Notes: generated by a model not told the origin, from the sequence alone. A DNA stretch of 64,000 nucleotides from G963678255 sp963678255 (GCA_963678255.2 CAXXTW010000001.1:806001-870000); one strand, 5' to 3'; positions 53,272-62,502 are shown, counted from the first letter of the stretch. Translations and numbers: made by a program.

Positions 53272-54309
53272 TTAGTCTTCCACCTTCTTGATTAATACAT
53301 CCTGATAAAGCTCTACATTTTCTAATATTTTACCACATCCCTTAACAACACAGGTTAATGGGTCAGGAACTACATGAACCGGTAAGTCAACAGTCTCTTT
53401 AATTCTCTCATCCAATCCTTTTAATTGTGCTCCACCACCTGTTAAAACAATTCCACGTTCTGCTATGTCAGCTGCTAATTCTGGCGGTGTCTTTTCAAAC
53501 AAGCGTTTAATAGCATCAATCATAGTGCTTATTGTTTCTGATAAGGCTTCTCGGATTTCTGTTGAGGTTATTCTGATGGTTACCGGATATCCTGTTATGA
53601 CGTCTCTTCCTCTTACATCCATTTCAAGCTCTTCTTTTAATGGATAAGCAGATCCAACTTCTTGTTTAATCCTCTCAGCTGTTTGAATACCTACATTGAT
53701 GTTGTTTTTCTTTCTCAAATAATTTACAATATCAGAATCCATCTTGTCTCCGCCTAAACGGATTGAATTATGAATTACTATATGGGATAATGAAATCACA
53801 GCAATTTCGGAGGTTCCTCCTCCAATATCCATGATCATGTTACCATATGGTTTATGAATTGGAAGATCGGCACCTATGGCTGCTGCAATAGGTTCTGATA
53901 CTAAATGTACTTCTCTGGCTCCAGCATGTAAGGCACTATCGCGAACTGCTCTTTTTTCAACTTCTGTGATCCCTGAGGGAACACATACAATTACTCGAGG
54001 CTTTACTAACCAACGCTTCTTTTGTGATCTCATGATTAAATCGCGTAACATCAATTCTGTCACCTGAAAATCTGCGATCACTCCATCTTTCATTGGTTTA
54101 ACTACTCTGACTTCATCTGGATTCTTTCCAAGCATTTCTTTTGCTTGTTTACCTATGGCAATTATCTTTCGGCTATCAGTGGATAAGGATACAACTGAAG
54201 GCTCATTAATAATGATTCCAGATGTTTGTTTATAGACTAGCGTGTTAGCTGTTCCAAGATCTATTGCTATATCACTGGAAAGCATTCCAAAAAATTTAGA
54301 GAATACCAT
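53272..54309 (-). CDS. mreB: Actin-like cell-shape protein MreB
   Basis: 345 aa. SSDIAIDLGTANTLVYKQTSGIIINEPSVV phosphate-1, MIMDIGGGTSEIAVISLS phosphate-2, and GIVLTGGGAQLKGLDERI adenosine motif. Forms membrane filaments that direct side-wall synthesis. ATG at 54309 is preferred: GGAGG is four bases away from it, but only one base from the GTG at 54310-54312. Confidence 0.97.
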   Translation of the reverse strand: MVFSKFFGMLSSDIAIDLGTANTLVYKQTSGIIINEPSVVSLSTDSRKIIAIGKQAKEMLGKNPDEVRVVKPMKDGVIADFQVTELMLRDLIMRSQKKRWLVKPRVIVCVPSGITEVEKRAVRDSALHAGAREVHLVSEPIAAAIGADLPIHKPYGNMIMDIGGGTSEIAVISLSHIVIHNSIRLGGDKMDSDIVNYLRKKNNINVGIQTAERIKQEVGSAYPLKEELEMDVRGRDVITGYPVTIRITSTEIREALSETISTMIDAIKRLFEKTPPELAADIAERGIVLTGGGAQLKGLDERIKETVDLPVHVVPDPLTCVVKGCGKILENVELYQDVLIKKVED

Positions 54310-54322
54310 CACGCCTCCGTTA

Positions 54323-55213
54323 TTATTTTTCTTTATTTTGTTCTGCTTTTTTTTTCGCTTCAGCTATTTTTTTAAAATAGGTCCAACTTGTTTCATTGGG
54401 CTCAGAATATTCATCAGGTGATTTATGATATTGCGGATTTTTTAAAGATACATACTTTTTGATGTGTAAAGGTAATCCTTCATATCCTTTATCTAACTTC
54501 TGACCTACACAACGAAATATTAAATTTCCGGGCTTATCTCCCATTTCCATAAATGGCATCCAGGGACTTACTCTTGTCCATGTTATCCATACTGGAACAG
54601 ACTTTGTCGTAGGATCCAATAATTTGTCTTTATTGACTAAAAATTGAAACAATTCTGTTGCTTCATATGTGTTTGATTGTGAATTTAAGGGATAGTCTTC
54701 TCGTGTTAATGGAGAAGAATAGTTTAAGAATAAATCTAAATTAAAACTAATCATATCACCTAAATCCTCACTTGGTAGTAAATGTCTAAGGTAGGGCATC
54801 ACTTCTTCAGGGAAAGCAAAATCTTGATTTACAGGATCATTCCAAATTTGAACGACATCTAATTCTTTTTTGGTCCATGGATTAACCCATTTTTCTATTA
54901 TCTCTCCCGTTTTTAGATCCTCAAAAAATGCTGCTTCACGGGTTAATAAATCATAACCACCTTCAACTTTTACTAATCTGCCAACATTAAAACCTTCAAA
55001 CTTAAAAAGAGGTTTGTCTTTCTCTCCTGGAACAAAACTATAGACGGTCCCCTTCCAATAATAACAGACATCTCTGCCATCTAAAGATGCTCTTGTTTTT
55101 AAAAATGCCTGATAATAATCATCAGGTTTAACAAGATCTAACTTTTTACCTTCACTGTATAAAGATACGATTAAACCAATTATTATTATACTAAGACCCA
55201 GTAATTTCTTCAT
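54323..55213 (-). CDS. DUF1838 secreted protein
   Basis: 296 aa. Signal peptide MKKLLGLSIIIIGLIVSLYS. The mature part fits DUF1838 (PF08894): CYYWKGTVYSFVPGEKDKPLFKFEGFNVGRLV, TREAAFFEDLKTGEIIEKWVNPWTKKELDVVQIWNDPVN. The C-terminal helix is Lys/Glu-rich. Function unknown. It stands between ackA and mreB. Confidence 0.78.
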   Translation of the reverse strand: MKKLLGLSIIIIGLIVSLYSEGKKLDLVKPDDYYQAFLKTRASLDGRDVCYYWKGTVYSFVPGEKDKPLFKFEGFNVGRLVKVEGGYDLLTREAAFFEDLKTGEIIEKWVNPWTKKELDVVQIWNDPVNQDFAFPEEVMPYLRHLLPSEDLGDMISFNLDLFLNYSSPLTREDYPLNSQSNTYEATELFQFLVNKDKLLDPTTKSVPVWITWTRVSPWMPFMEMGDKPGNLIFRCVGQKLDKGYEGLPLHIKKYVSLKNPQYHKSPDEYSEPNETSWTYFKKIAEAKKKAEQNKEK

Positions 55214-55232
55214 AAATCCCCCGATTTAAGCC

Positions 55233-56435
55233 TTACTCTGAGATAATTCTTTTGGTTTCAATTGCTATCATTAATTCTTCATTTGTTGGAACTTTTAAGA
55301 TCTTAACTTTTGAATTTTCTGTATGTAACTCAACAATTTCATCATTAAAGATTGCATTATTCTCAAGATTTAATTCTATTCCAAGATATTCCATGTGCTC
55401 TAACACTAAGGCTCTGAGGATTGGCATCTTTTCACCAACTCCGCCTGTAAAGATTAAAACATCACAACCATTTAATACTGCCATATAAGAGCCTATATAT
55501 TTTTTAATGCGATAAGCATAAACTTCATGAGCTAATATTGCACGTGGTTCATTCTTGTCTAATATTTCTTCTTCAATTTCTCGCATATCATTGGATATCT
55601 GTGATAAACCTAACATACCACTTCTTTTGTTTAAAGTAGTGTCAACTTCTTCTACCGACATCCCTAACTCTTTTATCATATATAAAGGAATTGCTGGATC
55701 TAAATCTCCACATCTGGTTCCCATCATCAAACCCTCTAAAGGCGTAAAGCCCATAGATGTATCAACAGATTTTCCTTTGTCAATTGCTGTGATTGAAGCA
55801 CCATTCCCAATATGACAGCAGATTATTTTTAAATCCTTAATATCTTTGCCTAAATATTCAGCGGCTTTCTGGCTTACATATTGATGAGATGTGCCATGAA
55901 AACCATATCGACGGATCTTGTTTACACTATAATATTTGTAGGGTATCGGATACAAATAGGCTTTTGCTGGCATTGTCTGATGAAAAGCTGTGTCGAAGAT
56001 ACCACATTGTACAATATTGGGTAAATTCTTATGAACTGCTTCAATCCCTCTGATATTCGCCGGATTATGTAATGGCGCTAAGGCTACACATTTATGTAAT
56101 ACATCTTCTACTTCTTGAGTTATTTTAACTGCATTTGAGAAAAACTCTCCACCATGCACCAGTCTGTGACCTACTGCGGATATCTCATTGGCTTGTCTGA
56201 TAACGCCATGATGGGTGTCCATCAGAGTATCAATTATTAATTGTAAACCTTTTGCATGATCTTCTATGACCATCTCTCTTTTTTTCTTGGTATATGGCTC
56301 ACTTTTATAAGTATATAATGCGATGTCATCGCCAATCTTTTCTATGATCCCTTCTGCTAAAACATGTTCATCGGTCATATTTATTAATTGAAATTTTATT
56401 GAAGAACTTCCACAATTTAACACTAAAATCTTCAT
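55233..56435 (-). CDS. ackA: Acetate kinase
   Basis: 400 aa. ILVLNCGSSSIKFQLI, VGHRLVHGGE, FDTAFHQTMP, RYGFHGTSHQYV, CCHIGNGASITAI, GTRCGDLDPAIPLYM and DVLIFTGGVGEKMP. Makes ATP from acetyl phosphate, pointing to acetogenic fermentation. pta is not in the window. Confidence 0.97.
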   Translation of the reverse strand: MKILVLNCGSSSIKFQLINMTDEHVLAEGIIEKIGDDIALYTYKSEPYTKKKREMVIEDHAKGLQLIIDTLMDTHHGVIRQANEISAVGHRLVHGGEFFSNAVKITQEVEDVLHKCVALAPLHNPANIRGIEAVHKNLPNIVQCGIFDTAFHQTMPAKAYLYPIPYKYYSVNKIRRYGFHGTSHQYVSQKAAEYLGKDIKDLKIICCHIGNGASITAIDKGKSVDTSMGFTPLEGLMMGTRCGDLDPAIPLYMIKELGMSVEEVDTTLNKRSGMLGLSQISNDMREIEEEILDKNEPRAILAHEVYAYRIKKYIGSYMAVLNGCDVLIFTGGVGEKMPILRALVLEHMEYLGIELNLENNAIFNDEIVELHTENSKVKILKVPTNEELMIAIETKRIISE

Positions 56436-56449
56436 TTTTTCTCCTTCTA

Positions 56450-56851
56450 TTAATTAAAAACTAAATCAATTTCTCGCTCTGCATTCTCTTCCGAATCTGA
56501 TCCGTGTACGGCGTTGATTGTTACGGTTTCACCAAATAAATAACGGATAGTTCCAGGATTGGCTTTTGATGGGTCTGTATTGCCTAAAAGTAATCGTAAA
56601 TCTGATATGGCATTTTCTTTTTCCAATATTACGCCCACTGTATTGCCTGACATCATAAAATTGCATAATTTATCATAAAATGGCTTGCTCTTATGCATTT
56701 CATAAAACTTCTCGGCAAACAAATGATCCATTTTGAATAATCTCAAATCCATGATCTTAAAATGATTCTCTTCTACGATACTTAATATTCTGCCAACCTG
56801 ATTCTTCTCAGTAGCATTTGGCTTTACCAATAACAATGTTCGCTCTTTCAT
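56450..56851 (-). CDS. ndk: Nucleoside diphosphate kinase
   Basis: 133 aa. RTLLLVKPNATEKNQVGRIL and the active-site NAVHGSDSEENAEREI, plus a GNTDPSKANPGTIRYLFG loop. Balances nucleoside triphosphates. Start overlaps the preceding stop by four bases. Confidence 0.96.
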   Translation of the reverse strand: MKERTLLLVKPNATEKNQVGRILSIVEENHFKIMDLRLFKMDHLFAEKFYEMHKSKPFYDKLCNFMMSGNTVGVILEKENAISDLRLLLGNTDPSKANPGTIRYLFGETVTINAVHGSDSEENAEREIDLVFN

Positions 56852-57168
56852 ATTCCAATATTTTCCATATAATCCATGGCTGCAACTTTTATAGATACAT
56901 CACGCTTTAACATGGAACTCATTGACATCTTATGTTTCAATACATTAGTCCAGATATCATAGACATTGCGATCTTTTAATTCTCTTCCTGTATAATGCTT
57001 GATCATCGAAGGATAAAAATCGTCTCGATCACCTTCTATCTTTGAAATGACATACTTAAATACTTCATTTGTGACTTCATAATCTTTGTAACGCACATCA
57101 ATGACAGCTAATCCTTGTTTTAATAAACTATCAAAATTGATCTGTACCTCGTTTTCAACTGGTGGCAT
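56848..57168 (-). CDS. Hypothetical protein (106 aa) leading the ndk-ackA-mre operon
   Basis: MPPVENEVQINFDSLLKQGLAVIDVRYKDYEVTNEVFKYVI...; predicted alpha/beta, soluble, no known motif. RBS TAGGAGGAGA at ordinary distance. Overlaps ndk by four bases and is probably the first gene of the ~9-kb operon to rodA. Not recognised. Confidence 0.65.
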   Translation of the reverse strand: MPPVENEVQINFDSLLKQGLAVIDVRYKDYEVTNEVFKYVISKIEGDRDDFYPSMIKHYTGRELKDRNVYDIWTNVLKHKMSMSSMLKRDVSIKVAAMDYMENIGI

Positions 57169-57196
57169 ATTCTCCTCCTAATAATGATCTTTTATT

Positions 57197-57229
57197 TTGA
57201 CAAAAATATAAAATACATTACTTTGTCAA
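57197..57229. promoter_or_regulatory. Inverted repeat TTGACAAA-N17-TTTGTCAA upstream of the mre/ndk operon
   Basis: Perfect 8-bp inverted repeat; each arm contains a consensus -35 (TTGACA) facing the other, so two overlapping opposed promoters or one operator. The minus-strand -35 could drive the operon starting at 57168, although its -10 is poor. Confidence 0.4.
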
Positions 57230-58058
57230 GACTTCAATATGCTTAAATCAAAGATAGATTAAACACTTAATTTAAAATTACTTAATCTTCTCTTATTGCC
57301 TTTCTGTATTGTTATTTTCTGCTATCTTTGTCTGTGAAGGCTTCTAAGCCAGTAATCTTTTTGAAAGGATCAAAATCATTCTAACTACCATCTCTTTACT
57401 TGAGTTGTAATGAACGTAGAGATTGTGAATTGAAAAACAAAGTGCTGGGGGTGGATATAAAATAAGACCTTCCATATTTATACTTGGTTGCTTAAACAGA
57501 AAGAATTGCAACAACTCTCCTCGCCATTTATTCAATTTAAAAAATACATCTGTTTCAGATCTTATATTCTTAAATCCTCCTCCTTTGTAACTCCTTCCTT
57601 ACTCCTTCCTTACTCCTTCCTTGGAGCTTCCTTGGAGTTCATCAATGCAAATTAATATAAATAAGTTGTCATAATATGCCATTTCTATCGTGATATTGTA
57701 TAGAGAAACCAACATTCTGAGTTGATAAGACTGGTAAATATGGATTTGGGTAAAAGCTAATATCCAAAGCGTAAAAGAAAGGATTATCCTTTGCAATTAT
57801 TCCAAATGAAACACTTGAATTGTTATGCTATCTTTCTAAAATCATGCAAATAATTGAAAACATGATCTACTCTCACCAAAAAACAGGTTATGCTCAATAT
57901 ATAAAATTCTTTGGAACAATATCTGTTGCTAGTTTCATTAATAAGAACTCTCTCATAAAGTTTTTAAAATATAGCCAACTCAATGCCAGAATATTAATTA
58001 GAGCATTTCAATTTTGCACATTCTCTCGGATATTATGAAGTAAATGTTTGATAAAAAC
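57230..58058. other. Intergenic stretch at the start of the accessory region
   Basis: No gene supported apart from the repeat at 57588-57639. Open frames at 57344-57535 (minus) and 57820-58038 (plus) lack ribosome-binding sites and known motifs. Probably decayed sequence. Confidence 0.45.
57588..57639 (-). repeat. Dispersed purine-rich repeat, copy 2 (inverted)
   Basis: TAACTCCTTCCTTACTCCTT continuing in the same pattern to CCTTGGAGTT; the reverse complement of the repeat at 26121-26162, with one extra GGAAGGAGTAA unit. Confidence 0.8.
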
Positions 58059-58088
58059 TTGACAAGGATAAATGGTTATGCATAAAAT
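58059..58088 (+). promoter_or_regulatory. Promoter of the former hsd operon
   Basis: TTGACA (58059-58064), 18-bp spacer, TAAAAT (58083-58088). Confidence 0.5.
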
Positions 58089-58187
58089 GCTAATTGTTCG
58101 TGTAAAGGATGTTTTAGGTATAAGTATTAAGATTATAATTTAAAAATATCATAAATAAAAAAATAAAGACTGTAAAAAGGATCAATA

Positions 58188-58660
58188 ATGGATAAGTTAA
58201 CCTTACAGACACTTGAAGCTAAATTATGGGATTGTGCGGACATACTCAGAGGAACACTTAATTCTTCTCAATATATGGAATACATCTTTGGTATGCTGTT
58301 TTTAAAGCGAATCAATGATCAGTTCGACGCTGAAATGGAAGAGTAAAGGGTTCACTTGAAGAATCTACCAGCTGAGGTGTTGGGACGTTCATTAGAAGAT
58401 TCTAAAACACATAAGACCTTTTTTTGTACTCAAACAAGCACGATGGGAGCATTTTAAAGATAAAAATCTCAATATTGGTGCTGAACTGGATAAAGCATTT
58501 AAAGCCATAGAAGATGATCTATTTGAAGCAGTCATTGGTCGCATTTCTGGCAGAGAACAAGAGCTTTCTGCCTCCAAAGAAAAACTAAATGCTTACCTTG
58601 AACAGCTTGGATATGGAGCGTTGTCCGCTGGGCAACGAAAAAAGAATAAATATATTAAAT
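58188..58660 (+). pseudogene. hsdM: hsdM remnant (type I DNA methyltransferase), several frameshifts
   Basis: ATG at 58188 behind AAAAGGA gives MDKLTLQTLEAKLWDCADIL...YMEYIFGMLFLKRINDQFD, the HsdM N-terminal domain, but stops at 58346. In shifted frames the product continues as EVLGRSLEDSKTHKTFF and then QARWEHFKDKNLNIGAELDKAFKAIEDD, the normal next segments of HsdM. No SAM (FxGxG) or NPPF motif remains, so the catalytic domain is lost. The sequence runs straight into a REPIN at 58661. Confidence 0.8.
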
Positions 58661-58750
58661 GGAGCGAGGGCGGCTCGCCCTCGAAATATGGAACGAGCCT
58701 GGCTCGGGCTCGATAAAAGATACATGTCGAAGGCGAGCCGCCTTCGCTCC
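58661..58750. repeat. REPIN copy 1 (GC-rich palindromic 90-mer)
   Basis: Ends are inverted REP units: GGAGCGAGGGCGGCTCGCC at the left and the reverse complement of GGAGCGAAGGCGGCTCGCC at the right (one mismatch). Between them is another palindrome, CGAGCCTGGCTCGGGCTCG. Much more GC-rich than the surroundings. 88 of 90 bases are identical to the copy at 59374-59463. Confidence 0.85.
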
Positions 58751-58767
58751 CCAAAAAAGGATAATTT

Positions 58768-59469
58768 ATGATAATCCATAAAGATCTTCCTCATATTAAT
58801 GCCTATGATCATTATCAATTTATTACTTATAGATTAGCTGATTCTTTGCCCAAAAATATTATTGAGAATATGCTTTCAGAACTAAAAGATCACAGTGAAG
58901 ATGACAGAAAAAAAGAATTAGAAATCAAGATAAATAATTATTTAGATAATGGCTATGGCTCCTCAATTTTAGTTCATCCATTAATTACGAATATGATACT
59001 TGAAAATTGGCATCATTTTTCAGGTAAGCTTTATGATCTGATTGAATGGGTGATCATGCCAAATCATGTGCATTTAATTATTAAAGAATATATAAACTGC
59101 AATATAGATGATATATTAAATAAATGGAAATCCTTCAGTTCAAAACAAATAATTAATCTTAGTAAATTTATAGAAAATGATATTGACTTTTACAAATATA
59201 ACAAAGAAGCTTTAGACGGATTAATTAAATCCAAAATAATCTGGCAAAGAAGCTATTGGGATCATTATATTCGTAATGATGAAGAATTCTTAAATAAAAT
59301 TGATTATATTCATCAGAATCCAGTAAAAGCAGGTTTAGTTTCAAAAGCAGAAGATTGGCAATATAGTAGCTTTGGAGCGAGGGCGGCTCGCCCTCGAAAT
59401 ATGGAGCGAGCCCGGCTCGGGCTCGATAAAAGATACATGTCGAAGGCGAGCCGCCTTCGCTCCATGTAA
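58768..59469 (+). CDS. REP-associated tyrosine transposase (RAYT, Y1_Tnp/TnpA_REP)
   Basis: 233 aa. HUH single-strand transposase: HYQFITYRLADSLP, the HUH motif in EWVIMPNHVHLIIKE, the catalytic region IIWQRSYWDHYIRNDEEFLNKIDYIHQNPVKAGL, and DWQYSSF. RAYTs nick and join REP palindromes. The last ~32 residues are encoded by the second REPIN, so the natural protein end probably lay near SSF. Flanked on both sides by REPIN copies. AAAGGA precedes the ATG. Lies between hsdM and hsdR pieces. Confidence 0.9.
   Translation: MIIHKDLPHINAYDHYQFITYRLADSLPKNIIENMLSELKDHSEDDRKKELEIKINNYLDNGYGSSILVHPLITNMILENWHHFSGKLYDLIEWVIMPNHVHLIIKEYINCNIDDILNKWKSFSSKQIINLSKFIENDIDFYKYNKEALDGLIKSKIIWQRSYWDHYIRNDEEFLNKIDYIHQNPVKAGLVSKAEDWQYSSFGARAARPRNMERARLGLDKRYMSKASRLRSM
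59374..59463. repeat. REPIN copy 2, overlapping the RAYT 3' end
   Basis: Same 90-bp unit as 58661-58750 with two base differences (GAGCGAGCCC versus GAACGAGCCT). Direct orientation relative to copy 1. Confidence 0.85.
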
Positions 59470-59479
59470 AGGATTGAAT

Positions 59480-59674
59480 ATGCAATTTCTTGGTAATGAA
59501 TTTACATTAGTAGAAAAGCCTGCAATTGATTATCTGGTTAATCAATTAGGCTACCAGTACATTGAAGGTGAAAAGCTTACACCTGAACAGGGTGAAAGAG
59601 ACTCTTTCAGTGATGCAGTGTTAAAATCAAGGCTGGTATATGCCTTAACCCATCTTTACCATAATTTATCGTAA
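59480..59674 (+). pseudogene. hsdR: hsdR remnant (type I restriction subunit, N-terminal end)
   Basis: MQFLGNEFTLVEKPAIDYLVNQLGYQYIEGEKLTPEQGERDSFSDAVLKSRL... is the usual HsdR opening (EEPAIEILKELGYEYI and RESYSDVVLK-like). It stops after 64 codons, with no nuclease or helicase domain left. Confidence 0.75.
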
Positions 59675-59711
59675 GTCATTGTAAAATATACATAATTAAA
59701 AGTGCGGGGCA

Positions 59712-60327
59712 CTACGGCAACTTAATTATCTTTCTATTTATTGGGTTGATTTTGATGTTTAAAACCTTATATATTCTTTTTTGTATCTCATTTGCATCTG
59801 AAGGCTGAACAATAGTTATTATTTTTGAATCTTTTGTTTTCATCTCTGTTGTAATAAGGTTATGTGTTGATAACAGTTCTCTGGTTTTATTCCATGAAAA
59901 ATTTATGTCATGAGCCTTTAATTTGGCCCGGATAACATTCAAAATATGATAGGCTAATACTGCTATAAATAAATGACTCTCCGCCCTTACCTGTATTTTG
60001 TGATAAACAGGTCTAAATGCTAACTCACTTTTAAGGCATCTGAATGAATATTCTATGTTTGTTAGTGTTGAGTATATATTCCATAATTCCTGTTCATTAA
60101 AATTATTCAGATTGGTTCTTAGAAAATAGGAACCGTTATAAGAAAAGTCCTTTTGATCAGAATATGTGTTTTCCCAGAATATACTTTGAACAAGATTATC
60201 TTCTTGTTCAATATCCACTACAATAAATCTCGAGATCGATTTGTGTTTTTCTTTTAATCTGCCCAATTTTTCTAATATTTTATCATACGATTTAACCGTT
60301 TTTTTCTTTGCCAGAGATTCTTTCGTA
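59712..60327 (-). pseudogene. IS1634-like transposase, C-terminal fragment
   Basis: About 205 codons; the frame extends a little beyond the ATG at 60266. DGSYFLRTN-like NGSYFLRTNLNNFNEQELWNIYSTLTNIEYSFRCLKSELAFRPVYH followed by HLFIAVLAYHILNVIRAKL is the DDE-C-terminal region of IS4/IS1634 transposases. The N-terminal part and the first catalytic acids are missing; it abuts the IS66 remnant. Confidence 0.75.
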
Positions 60328-60345
60328 ACTACTCAGGTATTAATA

Positions 60346-61371
60346 TTATCTGGGAGAAAGTTCAGGGATTTTAGACAGAATATCAAAGATATTTAATCCT
60401 CTTTTTTTAGTAGTATCAATAACGGATCTAATGATACAGTAGTCCTGAGCCCCATTTTTAAACTGCCCAGACACTTTAAGTTTAACTTTAACATTTCTAA
60501 GAGCTCTTTCTGAATCATTGTTATCCGGAGGAATGACTGTTTCATAAACACAAGGCAAAATATATCCTCTGATTTTTATCAAAGATTTCTGAAGAGTAGA
60601 GGTTTCTTTAAACTCTTTTTTGCAAATAGTCATCGCCAGTAGAATATTGATTTTATCTTCAAAGTGTTTCATTTCTGGAGAAGATCTGTCATAATCTATT
60701 GTTTGGATTCGCTTGAATTGAAAAATTTCTTTTACCAGGCTTTTGAAATCAGTAGAAAAAGGATGCTTTTCTCTTTCCTCAATATAAGTTAGATCTCTAA
60801 GAATATGAGCCAGACAAATCTGATGATTTAAAGCCTTCGTTTTTAACTGAGCGGAAAATCTGTCCGTAACTAACACAGATTCAGGCATACCGTTTTCCCA
60901 TATTTTTTGAATTGTCTCGTATCCTCTGGTATGAGAATATTCAAGAAACACATTCTTAAGGTCTCTCCAAGCCCAAATCCATCCTTTTTTACCATTGACC
61001 TTTACGCTTGTTTCATCAGAACCAACAACTTTCGAGGAGCTCAGATTCTTTTTAATTCTCTCATAGATAACCTTAGATTTATCAGCAAATTTCCTTAATA
61101 TGTTTTTCAATGATCCCTGGGAAATTCTTATATTAACAACATCAGACAACAGCTGAGCTGTTCTTTTAAATGGAATACATTGGTAAACATTCAAATACGA
61201 AACGATGGTCTGAATGTTTTCACCGTACTGAACCGGGGCCGTAACATTTTCAGGATATTCAGCCAGATATTTATTATTACAATCAGGGCAAATGCATGAA
61301 TATTGCTGAAATTCTTTGATGAATGTTTGAACTCCTGATAATGATTTTGCTGACGCTACATTGCTTCGCAG
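60346..61371 (-). pseudogene. IS66-like transposase (TnpC), 5' truncated
   Basis: The frame stays open upstream of the ATG at 61194 to about 61371 and there encodes the zinc-finger part CICPDCNNKYLAEYPENVTAPVQYG. Then VGSDETSVKVNGKKGWIWAW, VLVTDRFSAQL, CLAHILRDL and PPDNNDSERALRNVKVKLKVSGQF...CIIRSVIDTTKKRGLNIFDIL, all IS66 TnpC. The N-terminal ~100 residues and the accessory tnpA/tnpB genes are absent, so the element is dead. Confidence 0.8.
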
Positions 61372-61415
61372 AAAATTTATAGTGAATGGAGTGACAACAA
61401 AGTAAAGGATGATAA

Positions 61416-61775
61416 ATGGAGAATATCATTAAAGAAAAAACATTTAATTTTGCTTTGAGAATAGTGAAACTATATAAATATCTACAAGATAAACAGGAAT
61501 ATGTCTTATCAAAACAATTACTTAGAAGTGGAACTTCAATTGGTGCTATGGTAAGAGAAGCTGAGCATGCAGAGAGTAAACAAGACTTTGTTCATAAAAT
61601 GGCAATTGCTCAAAAAGAAGCAAATGAAACAGATTACTAGCTCGAACTCTTATATAAATCAGATTTTTTAACAGAATCTATGTTTAACTCAATTATAAAA
61701 GACCTTCATGAAATCCAAAAGATTATATCATCAATAATACTCACAACAAAAACTAATATTGAAAGCAAGAAATAA
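61416..61775 (+). pseudogene. Four-helix-bundle (S23/IVP) protein with an in-frame amber codon
   Basis: MENIIKEKTFNFALRIVKLYKYL...QLLRSGTSIGAMVREAEHAESKQDFVHKMAIAQKEANET is the 23S rRNA intervening-sequence protein family (PF05635). It meets TAG at 61638-61640 and then continues in frame as LELLYKSDFLTESMFNSIIKDLHEIQKIISSI to a second stop at 61773. The TAG replaces the conserved Trp codon of the ETxYWLELL motif. Single-base nonsense mutation, or suppression. Confidence 0.75.
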
Positions 61776-62004
61776 AATGAAAGAACAGGTAACTCATTCT
61801 CAATTATGTCATTTCCTTAATTCACCATTCATCACTCACCATTAGTATTCGTCCCTTTGGTTTAAAAAATCTTACTCTATTCAAAACATTGAAAATAATA
61901 TTGACAATAAATAAATAAAACAGATAGTTGTGATATTATTATGAGGAAAAGAAAGCTTTAATCCTGTATTTTATATAGATGATAGAAATGGAATCTGAGT
62001 TATT

Positions 62005-62502
62005 ATGAAAGAAAAAAATGTAATTTACCTAGAGAAAGTTCATCAAGGATCAACTCGTAAAGTCGTTTCTATGCAGAAAATGATCATATCATATTTCTGC
62101 CAATCTACATATTCACAATTCATAATTCACAATCCACCATTAGTATACGTTCATCATTCATCCTTTAGCATTTACGAAGCATCTGATTCCAGTAATTGGT
62201 TTCATAGGTTCGGATTTGATGGAAAATATAATAAAAAATATATGACATCTGAAGGAAAAGAAGTAATAATTAATACCAGATCCGGTAAAGTTGATAATAG
62301 ACTTATTAATAAAGGTACTTTTAATTTTTCACAACCTTTCACAAAAGACGATTTTAATCCTACTAAAGCAGTAGCCCATGGTTTTGTTGATATGCTACCT
62401 TATTTTATGGCAGGAAGTGGTTATAATGCTGCTCCATGTTTTTCTCTTTCATATATTCCCCAAGCTAAACCAAACTATTTTAACCATGTGTATAAATTTT
62501 AA
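62005..62502 (+). CDS. Hypothetical protein; C-terminal part resembles the end of an RHS/polymorphic-toxin-type protein
   Basis: 165 aa. Residues ~25-57 come from a low-complexity ATTCAC-type repeat also seen near 61835, so the start is doubtful. From SDSSNWFHRFGFDGKYNKKYMTSEGKEVIINTRSGKVDNRLINKGTFNFSQPF onward it looks like a folded domain. No signal peptide. Possibly the severed C-terminal of a larger surface protein. Followed after one base by a secreted-protein gene. Confidence 0.4.
   Translation: MKEKNVIYLEKVHQGSTRKVVSMQKMIISYFCQSTYSQFIIHNPPLVYVHHSSFSIYEASDSSNWFHRFGFDGKYNKKYMTSEGKEVIINTRSGKVDNRLINKGTFNFSQPFTKDDFNPTKAVAHGFVDMLPYFMAGSGYNAAPCFSLSYIPQAKPNYFNHVYKF

Noticed and set aside
57820..58038. 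72-aa plus-strand protein
   Set aside because: No ribosome-binding site, no motif; lies in decayed sequence.
58585..58818. Genes read across the REPINs on either strand
   Set aside because: The palindromes stay open in several frames; these open frames are by-products of the repeat.
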